Shown here in pieces: positions 62,152-64,000 of a stretch of 64,000 nucleotides of DNA. The DNA comes from Janthinobacterium sp051380735 (GTDB lineage: Bacteria > Pseudomonadota > Gammaproteobacteria > Burkholderiales > Burkholderiaceae_D), in contig NZ_JBNYXQ010000009.1 in assembly GCF_051380735.1 (NCBI RefSeq), positions 62,001-126,000 on the forward strand. Reading direction: 5' to 3'. Numbering within the stretch: position 1 is the stretch's first letter; each line of letters starts with the position of its first letter. The translations under genes and the position numbers were made by a program. The notes under the pieces are model-generated. The model was not told the DNA's origin. It did no database searches and saw only the letters and a list, made by a program, of their open reading frames with translations.

Positions 62152-64000
62152 CTAGTTGAAACTGACCTCCTTGCGGTTGTCGCTGGAAACGCGGTCGATC
62201 ATCTTGTTATACGGATCGACGCCCACCTCGAACGGTTTTTCCTTGACGGTAATGGTCACTACCGGGTCGCGGCCGCTCAGCATGCGCTTGTCGGTGAATA
62301 ACACTTTCTCGTCTTTTTCCTTGGCGCCAGGCGCGCGCGCAAAGATGGCGATCTCCACCGGCTCGTCATACACGCGAGGGCTTTCCTTGCCCTTGCCGTC
62401 GGATTCGAGCTTGGCCAGGTGCAGCTTCATGGTAACGTCCCATTGGCCGTCCGGCCGCTTGACGGCAGTCGCCCCGGTCACGCGGTTGTCGTAGAAGACG
62501 ATTTTCTCGAACAGGTCGGTGATCAATGCCTGCTTGTCTGCCGGTGCTTCGGCGCGGATATACGCCAGCAGTTCGGCCGTGGTGGTGAACGGCGCCTGCT
62601 GGTAGCCCTTGTCCTGCAGGAAGCGTTTCAGCGCGCGGTTGACGGCCGCTTCGCCGATCTCGTCGCGCAAGCGATAGAACACCAGGCTGCCCTTGCGATA
62701 GTGGATATATTGCTGGTTTTCCACGCGCGCCAACGGCAATTCTTCGATCAGTTCGCCACCGCGTCCGCTCAGGTAACGGTCCAGTTCATAGCGCAGGAAG
62801 CGGCGCAGCTTGTCGCGGCCGTATTCCTTTTCCATTACCATCAGCGCCGAGTATTGCGCCAGGGATTCCATCAGCATCGACGCACCCTGCACATTGGCGC
62901 CGATGACCTGGTGGCCCCACCACTGGTGCGCCATTTCATGCGCGGTGACGTAATACACGTAGTCGATATCATCCTTGTCGCGCAGGTCGGCGATAAAGCC
63001 GATGCCTTCCGAATACGGGATGGTATTGGCAAACGACTGGGCAAAGCTGGCGTAGCCGGGGAATTCCAGGATGCGCACCTGCTTGTGCTGGTAGGGCGTG
63101 AACTCGGTGGTGTAATAGTCGAGCGACTTTTGCACCGAGGTGATCATGCGATCCAGGTTGTAGCCATGCTTTTTATCGGCATAGACTTCGATCGGCACGC
63201 CATGCCAGTCGCCTTTTTTCACGTCCCAGCGCGCCGACAGATAGGCAAAAAAGGGCATCATCGGCTGGTCCATCTTGTAATGGAAATAGCGGCGGCCGTC
63301 CTTTTCCCAGCTTTTCTGCAAATAGCCGGGCGCCAGTGCGGTCTGGTCGGCGCTGGTCGACACCGTGGTGTCAAAGCTGATCCAGTCCGCTTCGCTGCCA
63401 AACACCGTGTTGCCATAGGCCGACTTGTCTTCCAGCTTGGCCATGCGCTGCGGTTCGCCCAGGCCGCGCTTGCGGCGCTCGTTGCGGTCCTTCAGTTCCA
63501 GCTCGCTCTGGTAGCCGAAGTGGGGGAAGTAGGCCATATTGTTGAAAAACGTGCCGTTCAGGTTGACCGGGTCCGGTGCGCCGCTATTGGTAAAACCTTC
63601 ATGCGTGACGGCCACCGTGAAGTCCAGCGGCAATTGCGCGCCGGGTGCTACTGGCGTGGCCAGTTTCAGGATGCTGAAACCGAGGTCCTTGTCGTCAAGC
63701 TGCGTGGTGTGCGCGGGCAGGTTCAGCCACTTCGTGTCCAGCTCGGTATCGCGCTGGATGCGCAGGGTGTCGATCGCTTGCGCGGTCTTGTTCTGCAGCA
63801 CATAGTGGCCCTTGATCAAGACCTTGCGCTGTTCCGGATAGATATCGACATTGGCCTGCACGTCGATGATTTTGAGCTGCGGCAGGTCCTTGTACTGGCG
63901 GTACAGTTTTTCGTAACGCGCCTGCTTGTCCATGCCCGCGTCCGCCGTTTCATAGGTGTTGAGCACATTGGTGTTGTAGAAGATCCAGCCACCGGTGCCC
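62152..64000 (-). CDS. M1 aminopeptidase part of an ABC-permease/M1 fusion protein, 5' end outside window
   Basis: About 616 residues visible; the frame stays open to the window edge (preceding residues WIFYNTN). Zinc site HEMAHQWWGH with the second Glu in MLMESLAQY, as in M1 peptidases. The opening WIFYNTNVLNTYETADAG and PQLKIIDVQANVDIYPE is typical of large proteins in which an ABC-2-type permease precedes an M1 domain, so the missing part is probably membrane-spanning. Exported or membrane-anchored peptidase with the catalytic domain outside (inference). Confidence 0.85.
   Translation of the reverse strand, partial: GTGGWIFYNTNVLNTYETADAGMDKQARYEKLYRQYKDLPQLKIIDVQANVDIYPEQRKVLIKGHYVLQNKTAQAIDTLRIQRDTELDTKWLNLPAHTTQLDDKDLGFSILKLATPVAPGAQLPLDFTVAVTHEGFTNSGAPDPVNLNGTFFNNMAYFPHFGYQSELELKDRNERRKRGLGEPQRMAKLEDKSAYGNTVFGSEADWISFDTTVSTSADQTALAPGYLQKSWEKDGRRYFHYKMDQPMMPFFAYLSARWDVKKGDWHGVPIEVYADKKHGYNLDRMITSVQKSLDYYTTEFTPYQHKQVRILEFPGYASFAQSFANTIPYSEGIGFIADLRDKDDIDYVYYVTAHEMAHQWWGHQVIGANVQGASMLMESLAQYSALMVMEKEYGRDKLRRFLRYELDRYLSGRGGELIEELPLARVENQQYIHYRKGSLVFYRLRDEIGEAAVNRALKRFLQDKGYQQAPFTTTAELLAYIRAEAPADKQALITDLFEKIVFYDNRVTGATAVKRPDGQWDVTMKLHLAKLESDGKGKESPRVYDEPVEIAIFARAPGAKEKDEKVLFTDKRMLSGRDPVVTITVKEKPFEVGVDPYNKMIDRVSSDNRKEVSFN

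Overview
The window is about 64 kb of GC-rich (roughly 60-65%) bacterial chromosome. Gene content (priA, rep, uvrA-ssb, rdgC, GTP-type pckG, ahpCF, mqo), protein style and a JDVT-CTERM/MrtJ-type sorting locus suggest a betaproteobacterium of the Oxalobacteraceae (Janthinobacterium/Duganella/Massilia-like). That placement is inferred from the sequence, not from a database search. Coding density is high, no rRNA operon or CRISPR array is visible, and most of the window looks like core chromosome.

Layout. 0-7 kb: 3' part of priA, a dihydrolipoyl-dehydrogenase-like flavoprotein, a DUF1857 protein, rep helicase, a HI1419/HI1420-type toxin-antitoxin pair and slyX. 7-12 kb: two tandem periplasmic M3 peptidases that share a duplicated leader with a conserved palindrome. 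12-15 kb: two small conserved proteins and ygiQ. 15-21 kb: a complete ribose operon rbsB-A-C-R-K-D with a perfect 16-bp LacI-family operator in front. 21-24 kb: a DUF3597 protein and ahpC-ahpF behind an OxyR-type site. 24-26.5 kb: an ABC ATPase/membrane-protein pair and two tandem copies of a tRNA-Val/tRNA-Asp unit, each with its own promoter and terminator. 26.5-40.9 kb: oligopeptidase B, dinB and uvrA/ssb (each with a LexA box), rdgC, a short asparaginase, a hydroxyacid dehydrogenase, pckG and two uncharacterised proteins. 41-43.5 kb: a tRNA-Gln(CTG) with an unusual discriminator base, followed 19 nt later by a 777-aa protein I do not recognise; this looks like an accessory insertion between ssb and the thiol-redox operon.

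43.6-55 kb is the most unusual part. A seven-gene minus-strand operon (mrtJ, a cytochrome c/anchor-D/TlpA fusion, DUF4266 lipoprotein, DUF3570, apbE, dsbD, trxB) combines extracytoplasmic thiol redox, flavinylation and a dedicated intramembrane protease. The protease's JDVT-CTERM-like recognition segment lies inside the fusion protein, ahead of a TlpA domain, instead of at a C-terminus. Divergent from it is a translationally coupled operon: ECF sigma factor, zinc-finger anti-sigma factor whose periplasmic part resembles a subtilase propeptide, an S8 subtilase, and a TorF-like porin. A plausible reading is envelope redox/surface-protein biogenesis on one side and a protease-sensing sigma switch on the other.

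55-64 kb: an SseB-like protein, a LURP-one-like protein, a cupin-mqo pair, a periplasmic VOC-like protein coupled to an alginate-export-type porin, an uncharacterised membrane protein, and the peptidase half of a large ABC-permease/M1 aminopeptidase fusion that runs off the window.

Intergenic regions repeatedly contain long, nearly perfect hairpins without a U-tract, one candidate 120-bp MITE and a repeated GTGCCGG..TCAGACC motif.
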